A stretch of 15,412 bases of DNA from SYIM01 sp964581825. Its GTDB lineage: Bacteria > Pseudomonadota > Gammaproteobacteria > Burkholderiales > Burkholderiaceae_E. The stretch's first letter is position 1. Every line of letters starts with the position of its first letter. Position numbers and translations under genes: made by a program. The notes under the pieces are model-generated. The model made no database searches, was not told where the DNA came from, and was given only the letters and a program-made list of their open reading frames with translations. Location of the stretch: the NCBI GenBank assembly GCA_964581825.1, contig CAZORB010000110.1, positions 1-15,412 on the forward strand, written 5' to 3'. Of this stretch, positions 13,899-15,412 are shown one piece after another.

Positions 13899-15175
13899 TG
13901 TTGGCCCGGCCCTTGCCGCGCGCAGGCCTTAACCGGGTCGAGGTCAACATTTGCCTCGGTCGCGCAGCGGCGCCGCTGGGTAAGCTTGTGTTCGTCAAGG
14001 ATGGTCAGCGTGAGTTTTCGCAGTTCGCCTACAGCAGCGAGTGGCTGTCAGATGCCCATTACTTCGATATCTCGCCCGACCTGAACCGACAGCCCGGCTA
14101 CCAGCTTCGAAAGCCGCCCACCAGAAACGATCCCTGCTTCTTTCTCGCACTGGCCGACACCGCACCGGATGCTTGGGGCCGTCGAGTGATTGCCCGAGCT
14201 CATGCGAAAGCGCGTGCCACCAACGCAGCGCTCGCACCACTGACTGAAATCGACTATCTCGCTGCGGTTGACGACTTCAGTCGCGTAGGAGCGATCCGCG
14301 TTCGGGACATGCAAGGGCGCTACCTGCGAGCGGTCGCAGACGGCGAACGCTCTACGCCTACCCTCCTCGAACTCGAAAGCATCATGCTCGCTTCGCATGC
14401 AGTCGAGCTCAGCCAGGAGACCGCAGAGGATCTCGCTTATCTCCAGGGAAAAGCAACCTCGCTGGGTGGGATGCGTCCGAAGTGCAGCATCGTTGACCTG
14501 GATGGCGCGTTATCCCTCGGGAAATTTCCCAGCATGACCGACGAACGTTCGGTGACGCGCGGGGAAGTACTCGCACTTCGTCTCGCCAGACTGGCGGGCA
14601 TCAACAGCGCTGAAGCGCGGGTCACGATGGTTCACGGCCAACCCGTTGCCATCATTCGGAGGTTTGATCGAACCCCTGAGCGCAACCGTATTCCCTACCT
14701 GTCAGGCGCAACGATCTTGCAAGCCCAGCGCGACGATGAACACTCGTATACCGAAATCGTCGACGTCATGCGATCAATCTGCGAAGACTTCGTTGCCGAT
14801 GCAAGGCAGCTGTGGCGCCGGCTTGTCTTCAATCATCTGATCAACAACGTCGATGACCACCTTCAGAACCTTGGGTTTCTGTACAGCGCCAACAACCAAT
14901 GGAGGCTATCGCCTGCATTCGATCTGAACCCCTTCCCGGACAAGAGCCGGGAATCAAAAACCTGGCTGAGCGAAGACACCGGCCCGATCACTTCGGTTCA
15001 GCAACTGCTCGATCAGGCATTCCGGTTTGGGCTTGATCAAGACGACGCCAAGTCCATCCTCGTGGAGGTCAGCACTGCCGTGTCGCGATGGGAAGATGTG
15101 GCCACCTCGCGCGAAGTCGGGCTATCGGCGCGCGAGCTGAGTGACTTCCGACCCGCTTTTGAGCTTTCCCGATAG
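13898..15175 (+). CDS. hipA: HipA-like serine/threonine kinase toxin
   Basis: In E. coli, HipA phosphorylates glutamyl-tRNA synthetase and induces dormancy; the target here is unknown. The 425-residue protein carries an N-terminal coupling domain (about 14-120, VEVNICLGRAAAPLGKLVF onward) and the kinase-like domain. Visible motifs are GKATSLGGMRPK (184-195), where Ser188 may match the autophosphorylated serine of the gate loop, the ATP-site-like LGKF (Lys209), the catalytic loop NNVDDHLQNLGF (316-327), and the metal-binding SPAFDLNP (338-345, Asp342). All are complete, so it looks active. ATG 13898 is chosen because GGAGG lies 6 nt upstream and it overlaps the hipB stop; the TTG at 13895 would add one residue. 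The single-gene toxin has its N-lobe attached, so this is not a split HipBST locus. Confidence 0.93.
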   Translation: MLARPLPRAGLNRVEVNICLGRAAAPLGKLVFVKDGQREFSQFAYSSEWLSDAHYFDISPDLNRQPGYQLRKPPTRNDPCFFLALADTAPDAWGRRVIARAHAKARATNAALAPLTEIDYLAAVDDFSRVGAIRVRDMQGRYLRAVADGERSTPTLLELESIMLASHAVELSQETAEDLAYLQGKATSLGGMRPKCSIVDLDGALSLGKFPSMTDERSVTRGEVLALRLARLAGINSAEARVTMVHGQPVAIIRRFDRTPERNRIPYLSGATILQAQRDDEHSYTEIVDVMRSICEDFVADARQLWRRLVFNHLINNVDDHLQNLGFLYSANNQWRLSPAFDLNPFPDKSRESKTWLSEDTGPITSVQQLLDQAFRFGLDQDDAKSILVEVSTAVSRWEDVATSREVGLSARELSDFRPAFELSR

Positions 15176-15184
15176 GCGGGTTTT
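15151..15184 (+). terminator. Possible terminator overlapping the hipA stop
   Basis: ACCCGC (15151-15156) can pair with GCGGGT (15176-15181) over a 19-nt loop, and four Ts (15181-15184) end the structure. The left arm lies inside hipA. The long loop and short T-run make this weak. Confidence 0.35.
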
Positions 15185-15238
15185 CGCCAAAATCGTCTTC
15201 GCGGGCTCGCCGCCCCACTAAGCACCGCGCCGGATCAA

Positions 15239-15412
15239 TCAAACCGCCACCCGCCCAAGGAAACCTGCCGGGTCCTCTGAAAACTGCGGGAAATTGTCCG
15301 GCGTAATCACAACGCGTCTCGCGCCGGGTGCCCGACTGCAGAATGCGTCGAGCCCCCGCGCCGATTTTTTGCACCCCGATTTCACTTCGATCGCGTACAG
15401 ACGATCCCGATA
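15239..15412 (-). CDS. C-terminal end of a probable DUF4143-type ATPase, 5' end outside window
   Basis: The last 57 residues of a minus-strand protein are visible, ending at TGA (15239-15241). The segment RLYAIEVKSGCKKSARGLDAF followed by RRVVITPDNF closely resembles the C-terminal part of AAA_14/DUF4143 proteins, which pair a P-loop ATPase with a PD-(D/E)XK-like core. The E-V-K of IEVKSG is the nuclease-type signature, though in this family it may not be catalytic. The ATPase motifs would lie beyond the window. These proteins often sit in accessory islands, and their function is not settled. It converges with hipA over 63 nt. Confidence is limited because only the tail is present. Confidence 0.6.
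   Translation of the reverse strand, partial: YRDRLYAIEVKSGCKKSARGLDAFCSRAPGARRVVITPDNFPQFSEDPAGFLGRVAV

Noticed and set aside
1..15412. tRNA, rRNA, CRISPR array, insertion sequence or attachment site
   Set aside because: None seen on either strand: no cloverleaf with a CCA-type end, no regularly spaced repeats, no transposase or integrase motifs. The island boundary may be hidden in the gap or beyond the window.

Overview
The window looks like a draft chromosome scaffold from a betaproteobacterium, most likely order Burkholderiales and perhaps Alcaligenaceae. I infer this from the GC-rich coding sequence, the order tyrS / M23 peptidase / anmK / erpA / argC / rpsI-rplM, a Coq7-type ubiquinone hydroxylase, and a classical Burkholderiales porin. 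No database search was run, so family names rest on motifs read in the translations.

Positions 1-8600 are housekeeping. A tyrosyl-tRNA synthetase (minus strand, C-terminus cut by the window edge) is divergent from a plus-strand pair: a membrane-anchored M23 endopeptidase and anmK (peptidoglycan remodelling and recycling). A minus-strand block follows, in transcription order rplM-rpsI, a strong intrinsic terminator, then argC-erpA. rplM has a good sigma70-type promoter and a foldable leader of about 110 nt. Between rplM and the next sure gene lie about 880 bases holding a minus-strand terminator, a possible 38-residue ORF and a 16-bp perfect palindrome. A YhfA-type OsmC protein and coq7 then converge.

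Positions 8600-12349 are transport and catabolism. A 401-residue general porin ends in a textbook UUCG-loop terminator. A MarR regulator follows, and one base after its stop codon comes a benzoate/2-aminobenzoate-CoA ligase. That pair reads as a regulator plus the first enzyme of a CoA-dependent aromatic acid pathway. The ligase runs into 100 Ns (12350-12449), a conventional gap of unknown length.

Positions 12450-15412 look like an accessory island of toxin-antitoxin type: the C-terminal part of a HipB-like regulator with an unusual tail, an AbiEii-type nucleotidyltransferase, a complete hipB-hipA pair, and the end of a convergent gene resembling DUF4143-type ATPases. The hipBA promoter is the clearest regulatory structure here. 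An 18-bp inverted repeat covers the -35 box, and the predicted transcription start falls almost on the hipB ATG, so the mRNA may be leaderless. The gap means that linkage of the island to the ligase depends on scaffolding.
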